A stretch of 13,076 nt of DNA from Lachnospiraceae bacterium. Lineage in GTDB: Bacteria; Bacillota; Clostridia; Lachnospirales; Lachnospiraceae. This document shows, piece by piece, positions 6,886 through 13,076 of the stretch; the stretch's first letter is position 1; each line of letters opens with the position of its first letter. A program made the position numbers and the translations under genes. The notes below the pieces were generated by a model. It had not been told where the DNA came from and did no database searches. It was given only the letters and a program-made list of their open reading frames with translations. The stretch lies in contig JAILIO010000071.1 in assembly GCA_024695225.1 (NCBI GenBank), positions 1 to 13,076 of the forward strand, in the 5' to 3' direction.

Positions 6886-7689
6886 GTGAGTAAGGACAGA
6901 TTTGAATTTGGTAAAAACTGGGCCCAGTTTCTGGAATGGCTGGACGACGAAAGGATAGAAAACGCAGAGCAGTCCCTCAGGGACTGGCTTGGAGTGGAAA
7001 CCCTTCAGGGAAAGACTTTCCTGGATGTGGGCTCCGGAAGCGGGCTTTTCAGCCTGGCTGCAAGGAAACTGGGAGCCAGTGTGAGTTCCTTTGATTACGA
7101 TGTAAACTCCGTGAAATGCACCCGGATCCTGAGAAAAAAATACGATGATCCAAAGGATCCGGACTGGAAGGTTGAGAGAGGTGACGCTCTGGACAGCGGA
7201 TACCTGTCCAAATACCCTGAACAGGACATAGTGTACTCCTGGGGAGTGCTTCATCACACCGGCGATATGTACAGGGCTCTGGGAAACATGGTGCCACTGG
7301 TAAAGGATGGGGGAAACCTTATGATCGCCATTTACAACGATCAGGGGGTTTATACCAGGATGTGGAAGTGGGTCAAGAAGACCTACAACAGCATGCCCGA
7401 AGCCGCCAGACCCCTTCTGATGGTGCCGGTGTTCATCAGGATGTGGGGACCTCCCACCATAAAGGATTTCCTGAGGCTCAAACCCTTCGCCACCTGGAAA
7501 GCCAGGAAGGAAGAGCGAGGGATGTCAGCCATGGTGGATTTCTATGACTGGATAGGCGGATGGCCCTTTGAAACCGCAAAACCCGAAGAGATACTGGATT
7601 TCTACAGGAAAAGGGGTTTCACCCTGGAGAAACTGTACACCTGCGGCAACGGCAAGGGATGCAATCAGTTTTTGTTCAAAAAAGGTTGA
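6886..7689 (+). CDS. Class I SAM-dependent methyltransferase (UbiG/O-antigen-cluster type)
   Basis: This 267-aa cytoplasmic protein has a Rossmann-type methyltransferase core. Motif I is FLDVGSGSG (45-53), the acidic ribose-binding Asp is in SSFDYD (68-72), a GDAL segment lies at 99-102, and the post-II motif is WGVLHHTGD (119-127). The C-terminal part, with WIGG-PFE and GFTLEKLYTCGNGKGCNQF, resembles methyltransferases I associate with surface-polysaccharide gene clusters, so the acceptor may be a sugar or lipid-linked glycan; this is inference. The start is GTG, 5 nt after GGGAGG (6875-6880). The 63-nt gap after the symporter holds two loosely similar CCGGGG-GAT-ACAG stretches (6828-6845 and 6861-6877) and no clear promoter or terminator. 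Confidence 0.88.
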   Translation: MSKDRFEFGKNWAQFLEWLDDERIENAEQSLRDWLGVETLQGKTFLDVGSGSGLFSLAARKLGASVSSFDYDVNSVKCTRILRKKYDDPKDPDWKVERGDALDSGYLSKYPEQDIVYSWGVLHHTGDMYRALGNMVPLVKDGGNLMIAIYNDQGVYTRMWKWVKKTYNSMPEAARPLLMVPVFIRMWGPPTIKDFLRLKPFATWKARKEERGMSAMVDFYDWIGGWPFETAKPEEILDFYRKRGFTLEKLYTCGNGKGCNQFLFKKG

Positions 7690-7714
7690 CATTTGACAAC
7701 AGGAAACGTAATAT
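7686..7714 (+). promoter_or_regulatory. Candidate promoter of the serine-rich protein gene
   Basis: TTGACA (7686-7691, overlapping the methyltransferase stop) and TAATAT (7709-7714) are 17 bp apart. The -35 is perfect and the -10 is 4 of 6. A second TTGACA (7693-7698) and a better -10-like TATAAA (7724-7729) are nearby but not at a workable spacing from each other (25 bp). The whole 7690-7740 stretch is markedly AT-rich compared with the flanking genes. Confidence 0.45.
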
Positions 7715-7767
7715 CAAATTAACTATAAAAGGATTTTGTTACAGGCACGGAAGCCGGGAGGTAGCAT

Positions 7768-8169
7768 ATGTCATCAATGAATGTATCAAGTTTAGCATCG
7801 AATTCAGCACTGTCCATGAGTCAGTCGAATTCCATCAGCCAGAAGTCTTCTTTGGCCAGCGCTCTTCTGCCCAGCACGGAGGATTCCATGTTCGGCGGAT
7901 ATTCCCTTTCCGATTATGCCTCCATCAAGAACGGAAGCTACGGGAAGCTGATGAGCAAGTATTATGCCAAGGTAAAGGCAGAGGCGGCGTCCGAGTCGGA
8001 TTCTGCAGACGGTTCCAGCTCTTCGTCTGAGGCGTCCTCATCTTCTGTCAGTCTCACCAGTTATGAGGCCAACGGGACTTTGGACAAGCTCCTTTCCACT
8101 TATGATTCATCAGGGGCTGCGGCCACCACGGAAGAGGTTACAGGCACAGAGTACGATACAACGGTGTGA
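7768..8169 (+). CDS. Small serine-rich protein of unknown function
   Basis: I do not assign a function. The ATG lies 6 nt after a strong SD, GGGAGGT (7756-7761), and the frame is clean for 133 residues. About 38 residues (29 percent) are serine by my count. There is no cysteine, no signal peptide and no membrane span. Order along the chain: a Ser/Asn/Gln-rich N-terminus (1-30); a conserved-looking core SLSDYASIKNGSYGKLMSKY (46-65); an Ala/Glu/Ser linker with a five-Ser run (83-87); a second short helix-like GTLDKLLSTYDSS (103-115); and a Thr-rich acidic tail. The core looks like one I recall from uncharacterised Lachnospiraceae proteins, some near motility genes; this is memory, not evidence. 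It has its own candidate promoter and a strong terminator, so it is probably a single-gene transcript. Confidence 0.75.
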   Translation: MSSMNVSSLASNSALSMSQSNSISQKSSLASALLPSTEDSMFGGYSLSDYASIKNGSYGKLMSKYYAKVKAEAASESDSADGSSSSSEASSSSVSLTSYEANGTLDKLLSTYDSSGAAATTEEVTGTEYDTTV

Positions 8170-8204
8170 ATTCGTTGCAGGCCGGTAAATGAGATCCACA
8201 TGGA

Positions 8205-8237
8205 GGGGATGGGAGAGGATTCTCCTGTCCCCTTTGT
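8205..8237 (+). terminator. Rho-independent terminator after the serine-rich gene
   Basis: GGGGATGGGAGA (8205-8216) pairs along all 12 positions with TCTCCTGTCCCC (8221-8232), two of the pairs being G-T wobbles, around a GGAT loop. TTTGT follows. The T-tract is short but the stem is long and GC-rich. Only 32 bp separate it from the next gene, and I see no convincing promoter there, so the glycosyltransferase operon may depend on partial read-through. Confidence 0.75.
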
Positions 8238-8269
8238 AGTGTGATCCGGTTGAAGAAAGGGGTATGTGT

Positions 8270-9226
8270 ATGGTTGAGATATCGCTTTGTATGATAGTGA
8301 AGAATGAGGAAGACAAGCTGGAGAAGTGCCTCGACAGTGTAAAGGATCTCATGGATGAGATCATAATAGTCGATACCGGTTCGTCCGATGACACGAAGAA
8401 GATCGCGGCAAAATATACCGACAAAATATATGATTTTGAATGGACCGGGAGCTTTTCCGATGCAAGGAACTTCAGCTTCTCCAAAGCCACAAAGGAATAT
8501 ATCTACTCTGCGGACGCAGATGAGGAGATAGATGAGGAAAACAGGGAGAGGTTCCGCATTCTGAAAGAAAATCTCCTGCCGGAGATCGAGATAGTCCAGA
8601 TGTATTACGCAAACCAGCTGGAGAACGGAACCATATACAACTATGACAGGGAGCTGAGGCCCAAGCTCTTCAGAAGGCTCAGGACCTTTACCTGGATAGA
8701 AGATGTGCATGAGACTGTCAGGCTGGATCCTGTGGTCTTTGACAGCGATATCGAGATCATCCACAGGCCTTCCGTGAGCCACACCAGCAGAGACCTGGAG
8801 GCTTTGAGAGCCTTGAGCGGCAAGGGGAGGCTCTCTGCAAGGCTTGAGCATATATATGCCCAGGAACTCTACATATCCGGTGGGGAAGAGGATTTTGTGG
8901 CGGCAGGGCCTTATTTTGACATGATCGCCCTTGCCACCGACCTTCCTGCGGACAGGCGGCTTGAAGCTGCATGCGTCGCCATGCACTGCGCCAGGATCAG
9001 AAAGGACAACACTGATTTCCTCACCTTTTCGGTTGCTGCCCTCACCACAGGGATGTGCTCGGAAGCCTGCTATGAGATGGGGCTCTACTACGAAGAGCGG
9101 GGAAATAACAAGTTCGCTGCGGAATGGTATCAGAACGGGGCAGTGGATTTCCAGGCTTTCCTGTCTGTAAAGGTTGTGGAATTCTGTGAAAGGAGAGCAA
9201 GACTGCTTACGGGTGCGGAAAATTGA
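8270..9226 (+). CDS. GT2 glycosyltransferase with helical (TPR-like) C-terminus
   Basis: Of 318 aa, residues 1-170 form a GT-A glycosyltransferase: CMIVKNEE (7-14), DTGSSDDT (35-42), FSDARN (62-67) and the metal-binding ADADE (81-85), followed by LRPKLFRR (129-136) and WIEDVHE (142-148). This is the layout of the SunS-like GT2 group, in which a C-terminal helical repeat region binds the acceptor, often a protein. Residues from about 175 on are helical with ACYEMGLYYEERG and a FAAEWYQNG segment, in TPR style. I infer glycosylation of a protein or lipid-linked acceptor. Of two in-frame ATGs (8264, 8270), the second lies 7 nt after AAAGGGG and gives a natural N-terminus, so I use it. The stop overlaps the hisC start (TTGA), indicating tight coupling. 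Confidence 0.88.
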   Translation: MVEISLCMIVKNEEDKLEKCLDSVKDLMDEIIIVDTGSSDDTKKIAAKYTDKIYDFEWTGSFSDARNFSFSKATKEYIYSADADEEIDEENRERFRILKENLLPEIEIVQMYYANQLENGTIYNYDRELRPKLFRRLRTFTWIEDVHETVRLDPVVFDSDIEIIHRPSVSHTSRDLEALRALSGKGRLSARLEHIYAQELYISGGEEDFVAAGPYFDMIALATDLPADRRLEAACVAMHCARIRKDNTDFLTFSVAALTTGMCSEACYEMGLYYEERGNNKFAAEWYQNGAVDFQAFLSVKVVEFCERRARLLTGAEN

Positions 9227-10281
9227 GCTGGGAGGACAATTTACGAAAGATCAGTCCTTATGTGGCTGGTGAACAGCCAAAGATAAAGGGCAGGATAATA
9301 AAACTGAACACAAATGAATGTCCCTATCCCCCATCCCCTGATGTGGCAAGGGCATTGAAAGAGCTGGATCCGTCGGATCTGAGGCTCTACCCGGATCCCG
9401 AATACACGGACATCAGACTCGCGCTTTCGGAAGTCTATTCTGTTCCATCAAACAGGATCTTTGTGGGGGTGGGGTCCGATGATGTGCTGGCCACGTCATT
9501 TATGGCCTTTTTCAACGGTCAGAGACCCGTGGTCTTCCCGGATGTCACATATTCATTTTACCGGGTATGGTGCGGGCTCTTCAGAGTGCCCTACAGACTC
9601 ATCCCCCTGGACAGTGATCTGAAGATAGACCCGGATGATTACAAGGGGGAGTGGGGAGGTATACTCTTTCCAAATCCAAACGCCCCAACAGGGGTTTTGA
9701 TGGGGCTTGACCGGGTGGAAGAGCTGGTTAAAAGCCATCCGGAATGCGTGGTCATATGCGATGAGGCTTATATCGATTTTGGCGGGGAGTCCGCGCTTTC
9801 CCTTACAGACAGATATGAGAATCTGCTGGTGGTGCAGACCACATCCAAGTCCAGGTCCCTTGCGGGACTCAGAGTGGGATGGGCCTTCGGAAGCGAAAAG
9901 CTTATCTCATGCCTTTCGGATGTGAGAAACTCCTTCAATTCCTATACGATGAACCGTCCGGCCATCGCCTGCAGCGCAGCAGCCATAAGGGATGTGGAGT
10001 CCCTTAAAAGGAATACCGGGATGGTAATAAAGACAAGGGAGAGGATAGCTTCGGCTCTTTCCGAAATGGGTTTTGATATGCCGGAGTCCTCTGCAAACTT
10101 TGTATTCTGCGGCCGTAAAGGCACCTCTGCACAGGATCTGTTCAAAGCTCTCAGAAACGATGGGATATTCGTCCGGTATTTCCCAGGGGACAGGACAGGG
10201 GAAAGGCTCAGGGTTTCCATCGGCACCGACGAAGACATGGACGAGTTTTTGAAGTTCCTCGGAAACTACAAGGGAGATTGA
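9223..10281 (+). CDS. hisC: Histidinol-phosphate aminotransferase (class I/II PLP aminotransferase)
   Basis: HisC transfers the amino group from glutamate to imidazole-acetol phosphate in histidine synthesis; relatives also serve phenylalanine and tyrosine synthesis. Features along the 352 aa are the N-terminal KLNTNECPYPPSP (27-39), GVGSDDVL (82-89), NPNAPTG (151-157), ICDEAYIDF (178-186) with the cofactor Asp180 and Tyr183, the Schiff-base lysine K209 in TTSKSRSLAGLR, and the substrate-binding Arg in RLRVSIG near the end. The start is TTG inside a TTGA overlap with the upstream stop. No good SD precedes it, but the resulting MSWEDNLRK matches the usual N-terminus of clostridial HisC, so I accept coupled initiation. 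No other his gene is in the window, so an aromatic aminotransferase role is possible. Confidence 0.9.
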   Translation: MSWEDNLRKISPYVAGEQPKIKGRIIKLNTNECPYPPSPDVARALKELDPSDLRLYPDPEYTDIRLALSEVYSVPSNRIFVGVGSDDVLATSFMAFFNGQRPVVFPDVTYSFYRVWCGLFRVPYRLIPLDSDLKIDPDDYKGEWGGILFPNPNAPTGVLMGLDRVEELVKSHPECVVICDEAYIDFGGESALSLTDRYENLLVVQTTSKSRSLAGLRVGWAFGSEKLISCLSDVRNSFNSYTMNRPAIACSAAAIRDVESLKRNTGMVIKTRERIASALSEMGFDMPESSANFVFCGRKGTSAQDLFKALRNDGIFVRYFPGDRTGERLRVSIGTDEDMDEFLKFLGNYKGD

Positions 10282-10285
10282 ATAG

Positions 10286-10777
10286 ATGCTGAAAAAATAT
10301 CTGTATGTCTTTTTTATTGCAATGGTTCCTCTTATAGAACTCAGAGGCGCCATACCGGTTGCCCAGGCTTTCAAGGTCAGCGATCCGGAGTTCAACATGG
10401 TCCTGGCTTATGTGGTCATAGCCGTGGGAAATATGCTACCCGTGCCCTTTATCTTTTTCTTTGCCAGAAGGATACTGGAATGGGGCGCGGACAAGAAGGT
10501 CATAGGAGGTTTCTTCCGTTTCTGTCTTGAAAAGGGACATAAGGGCGGGGAGAAACTTAAGAATACCGCAGGCCCCGGGCTTTACTACGCTCTCATGATA
10601 TTTGTGGGGATCCCCCTTCCGGGCACGGGAGCCTGGACGGGAACACTTGCGGCTTCGATCCTGGACATGGATTTTAAAAAGAGCATTATAGCGGTCATGT
10701 GCGGAGTTGCTCTCGCAGGATGCATAATGGCTGTCATCAGTTTCCTGGTGGCAGCCGGTGTGACCGCAGCTGTTTGA
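10286..10777 (+). CDS. Small membrane protein of the 'small multidrug export' family (PF06695-like)
   Basis: This 163-aa integral membrane protein has four hydrophobic stretches (about 5-25, 38-60, 99-125 and 132-158). It carries the two family hallmarks: PLIELRGAIPVA (15-26) and GIPLPGTGAWTGTLAA (108-123), re-entrant-loop-like motifs with Gly-Pro and an Arg/Glu pair. The family name suggests export, but the substrate and even the transport role are poorly established, so I would not call it a drug pump. The ATG is 9 nt after AGGGAG (10271-10276), which lies in the last codons of hisC. The gene starts 4 nt after the hisC stop, so the two are surely co-transcribed. Confidence 0.85.
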   Translation: MLKKYLYVFFIAMVPLIELRGAIPVAQAFKVSDPEFNMVLAYVVIAVGNMLPVPFIFFFARRILEWGADKKVIGGFFRFCLEKGHKGGEKLKNTAGPGLYYALMIFVGIPLPGTGAWTGTLAASILDMDFKKSIIAVMCGVALAGCIMAVISFLVAAGVTAAV

Positions 10778-10787
10778 GGAGATAAAA

Positions 10788-12710
10788 TTGAAGGACGGAT
10801 TTGTAAAAGTATGTGCCTGCACCCCGGTGGTCACCGTGGCGGATCCGGTTAGAAACGGCACAGAGATAATAAAGGCCGTGAAGGAAGCGGATTCTCAGGG
10901 CGCTTTGATCATAGTGACGCCGGAACTTTCGGTCACCGGCTATTCCTGCGGGGATCTTTTCCTCCAGGATGTCCTGATAAAAGAAGCGGAGAATACTCTT
11001 AAAAGGATCGCGGAGGAGACTGCTTTTTCTTCTGCCCTTATTTTCGCAGGAGTGCCTGTGAGGGTGGGAGGAAAGTTGTACGACTGCGCGGCGGCTCTCC
11101 ACAGGGGGAAGTTGACAGCACTGATCCCCAAGGAAAATATCCCGGATTACGGTGAGTTCTACGAAAAAAGGCATTTTGTCCCGGGAACCGGAGAGACTGT
11201 AACAGTGGAATATGCAGGATTTAAGGTCCCTATGGGCACTGATATCCTGTTTCGCGCGATCGATATGCCAAAGCTTACAGTGGGCTGCGAGATCTGTGAG
11301 GATCTCTGGACCCTGAATCCTCCATCCACCCGGCATGCAGGGGCGGGGGCAGCTGTTATGGTGAACCTCTCCGCCTCGGACGACCTGGTGTCCAAAAGGG
11401 CATACCGCAGGGACCTTGTGAGGATGACCAGCGCAAGGCTTCTGTGCGGTTATATCTATGCCGGAGCGGGACAGGGGGAGTCCACCCAGGATGTGCTTTA
11501 CGGAGGGCACAGGCTGATCGCGGAGAACGGGGTCATACTGTCAGAGTCCGGCAGAGACAGGGCAGGTCTTGTCTTCTCTGAGATCGATGTGGACAGGCTG
11601 AGCCACGAGAGGCAGAGGATGACCACCTTCCCCGGGGATGACAGGATGCCGGATCATATGGAGCTGGAGTGGATGCCCGATATGAAGGAGACTGCGATCA
11701 CCAGAAGATTTACCCCCAATCCCTTTGTGCCCGGGGACGACGGTGAGAGAAACGAAAGATGCGAGGAGGTGCTGTCCATACAGTCTGACGCACTTTCAAA
11801 GAGGCTTTCACACACCGGCGCGAAGCGGGCGGTCGTAGGTGTTTCCGGAGGTCTGGATTCCACACTGGCGCTTCTCGTCACAGCCAGGGCGTTTGACAGT
11901 CTGGGACTTGACAGAAAAGGGATCATAACCGTCACCATGCCCTGCTTTGGCACTACAAAGCGCACCAGAGGAAATGCTGAAAAGCTTTCAGAAGCCCTGA
12001 ATACGGATTTCAGGACTGTGGATATAACCGATGCGGTGAACATACATCTGAGAGATATAGGCCTGCCCGAAGATGACAGGTCTGTCACATTTGAGAACGC
12101 CCAGGCCAGGGAGCGGACTCAGGTGCTGATGGACATAGCCAATATGGAAAATGCCCTGGTGATCGGAACCGGGGATATGTCCGAACTGGCCATGGGGTGG
12201 GCCACCTACAACGGAGACCACATGTCCATGTACGGAGTAAATGCAGGAGTCCCCAAGACGCTGGTGAGATACCTTGTGGCATACTGCTCTGACAATGCCG
12301 GAGATCCGGAACTTTCCGGAGTTTTGAACGATATCCTGGACACCCCTGTGAGCCCTGAGCTCCTGCCTCCGGACGAGAAGGGGAATATCAAACAGAAGAC
12401 CGAGGATATAATCGGCCCTTATGAACTGCATGATTTCTTTATGTACTATCTTGTGAGATGCGGTTTTAAGCCCTCAAAGATCCTCAGGATGGCTGTCCTT
12501 GCATTTGACGGGGAATACACGGAGGATGTGGTAGAGAAGTGGCTCAGGACGTTTATCAGGAGATTTTTCTCCCAGCAGTTCAAGAGGTCCTGCCTGCCGG
12601 ACGGGCCAAAGGTTGGATCCTGCGCCCTGTCTCCCAGAGGGGATCTGAGAATGCCATCGGATGCGTCCGCAGGGGCATGGCTTAGAGAACTTGACGGCGG
12701 ATCCTGCTGA
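10788..12710 (+). CDS. nadE: Glutamine-dependent NAD+ synthetase
   Basis: NadE makes NAD+ from nicotinate adenine dinucleotide, ATP and glutamine, the last step of NAD synthesis in the cytoplasm. Of 640 aa, residues 1-280 are a nitrilase-type glutaminase with the triad Glu46 (VTPELS), Lys115 (LIPKENIPDYGEFYE) and Cys170 (GCEICEDLW), which releases ammonia. Residues from about 325 on are the synthetase domain, with the ATP-pyrophosphatase loop GVSGGLDST (351-359), then GTGDMSELAMGW and the TYNGDH motif. The length fits the long two-domain form. The start is TTG, 6 nt after AGGAG (10777-10781), and gives MKDGFVKV, the usual N-terminus for clostridial members. It is the last gene of the run and converges on the right-edge gene. 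A 6-bp inverted repeat around its stop (12698-12703 with 12713-12718) has no T-tract. Confidence 0.96.
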   Translation: MKDGFVKVCACTPVVTVADPVRNGTEIIKAVKEADSQGALIIVTPELSVTGYSCGDLFLQDVLIKEAENTLKRIAEETAFSSALIFAGVPVRVGGKLYDCAAALHRGKLTALIPKENIPDYGEFYEKRHFVPGTGETVTVEYAGFKVPMGTDILFRAIDMPKLTVGCEICEDLWTLNPPSTRHAGAGAAVMVNLSASDDLVSKRAYRRDLVRMTSARLLCGYIYAGAGQGESTQDVLYGGHRLIAENGVILSESGRDRAGLVFSEIDVDRLSHERQRMTTFPGDDRMPDHMELEWMPDMKETAITRRFTPNPFVPGDDGERNERCEEVLSIQSDALSKRLSHTGAKRAVVGVSGGLDSTLALLVTARAFDSLGLDRKGIITVTMPCFGTTKRTRGNAEKLSEALNTDFRTVDITDAVNIHLRDIGLPEDDRSVTFENAQARERTQVLMDIANMENALVIGTGDMSELAMGWATYNGDHMSMYGVNAGVPKTLVRYLVAYCSDNAGDPELSGVLNDILDTPVSPELLPPDEKGNIKQKTEDIIGPYELHDFFMYYLVRCGFKPSKILRMAVLAFDGEYTEDVVEKWLRTFIRRFFSQQFKRSCLPDGPKVGSCALSPRGDLRMPSDASAGAWLRELDGGSC

Positions 12711-12794
12711 ATGATCCGGCCTCCGGGGATCTGACATACGGTCGTTCCCTATAGATATACAGAACTCCGTATCCTGCAAGGCAGACGTCAGGTC

Positions 12795-12852
12795 TATGAA
12801 ACCGATCTGTCTGTACCGGTTCCGGAACCTGTGCCTTATGAAACCGATCTGT
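12795..12852 (-). repeat. In-phase duplication of the minus-strand gene's last codons and stop
   Basis: TATGAAACCGATCTGT occurs at 12795-12810 and 12837-12852, 42 bp apart, and the similarity extends further with a 4-bp insertion. On the minus strand the copy at 12837-12852 encodes the terminal RSVS and the stop of the right-edge gene. The other copy encodes RSVS-stop in the same phase 14 codons later. Between them lies a perfect 12-bp palindrome, GGTTCCGGAACC (12818-12829). The remaining intergenic part (12711-12794) shows no promoter or clear terminator. Confidence 0.8.
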
Positions 12853-13076
12853 ACCAGTCCACGGTGATCCTGTCCTCCATGGAATCCGCACCCTGTCCCC
12901 CGAAACGGAAGCTCTTTATCCTGGTCTTGCTGCCGCTGTTCAGCATTTCTTCAAATTCATGGGTGTTTGCCGGAAGATAATCCAGCGAAAAGCCGGATAT
13001 CATGTGGGGTACCAGTATGGTGCCGTAGACTGAGCCTTCATCCTCGTAGTAGATATGTATTGTGGACACTCCGTAT
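12836..13076 (-). CDS. 3' part of an unidentified convergent gene, partial
   Basis: The frame is open from the right edge to a TAA at 12838-12836 and gives about 80 residues. A GTG at 13069-13067 could start a 77-residue protein, but no SD can be seen in the 7 bases left and the frame continues open to the edge, so I treat it as a fragment. The sequence looks genuinely coding: mixed hydrophobic and charged residues, IHIYYEDEG, GTILVPHMISGF, NTHEFEEMLNSGSK, and codon use like its neighbours (ATA, AGG). I do not recognise the family. It has no cysteine and no membrane span in the visible part. It converges on nadE with 125 bp between. Confidence 0.55.
   Translation of the reverse strand, partial: YGVSTIHIYYEDEGSVYGTILVPHMISGFSLDYLPANTHEFEEMLNSGSKTRIKSFRFGGQGADSMEDRITVDWYRSVS

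Noticed and set aside
12698..12731. Hairpins around the nadE stop (CGGATC/GATCCG, and GATCC/GGATC)
   Set aside because: Stems are short, they compete with each other, and no T-tract follows.
12764..13076. ACTCCGTAT present at 12764-12772 and at the right edge (13068-13076)
   Set aside because: A 9-bp match at this distance is plausible by chance, and flanking sequence does not align well; no att site or inverted terminal repeat is supported.

Overview
The window reads as ordinary chromosome from a Gram-positive clostridium, most likely of the Lachnospiraceae type. This is inferred from protein style, not from a marker gene: a LytR-CpsA-Psr (LCP) wall protein, DAP-pathway dapF, an AGCS symporter, a two-domain glutamine-dependent NadE, Shine-Dalgarno-led genes, heavy use of ATA (Ile) and AGG/AGA (Arg), and frequent TTG/GTG starts. 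Ten complete genes lie on the + strand. A gene 3' end enters at the left edge (+) and another gene 3' end enters at the right edge (- strand, convergent).

Left part (1-1417). The last 52 codons of a probable spermidine-synthase-like protein are followed by dapF (diaminopimelate epimerase; lysine and peptidoglycan precursor). Each of these two genes is followed by a tandem DNA repeat that starts inside the gene's last codons and carries the stop codon with it. A good sigma-A-type promoter at 1282-1311 then starts a new unit.

Middle part (1418-7689). An LCP-family wall-polymer ligase with a long Tyr-Asp-Asp-Arg repeat tail, a rhamnosyltransferase-like GT2 and a divergent ClpX overlap one another end to start, so they look like one operon. 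An AGCS sodium:amino-acid symporter and a SAM-dependent methyltransferase follow with short gaps and no clear terminator between them.

Right part (7690-13076). A small serine-rich protein of unknown function sits alone between a candidate promoter and a strong hairpin terminator. Then comes a tight four-gene run: a GT2 glycosyltransferase with a helical tail, hisC, a small membrane protein of the 'small multidrug export' family, and nadE. A convergent partial gene occupies the right edge, and its 3' end also shows an in-phase duplication that includes the stop codon.

I see no CRISPR array, transposon, prophage, tRNA or rRNA, and no clear defence or biosynthetic system. The most unusual signals are (i) three independent gene 3' ends carrying in-phase tandem duplications of the terminal codons plus stop (periods 51, 36 and 42 bp, all multiples of three), (ii) a ClpX with an altered RKH-type loop, an IGY in place of IGF, and an acidic N-terminal extension, encoded inside a cell-envelope operon, and (iii) the orphan serine-rich small protein.
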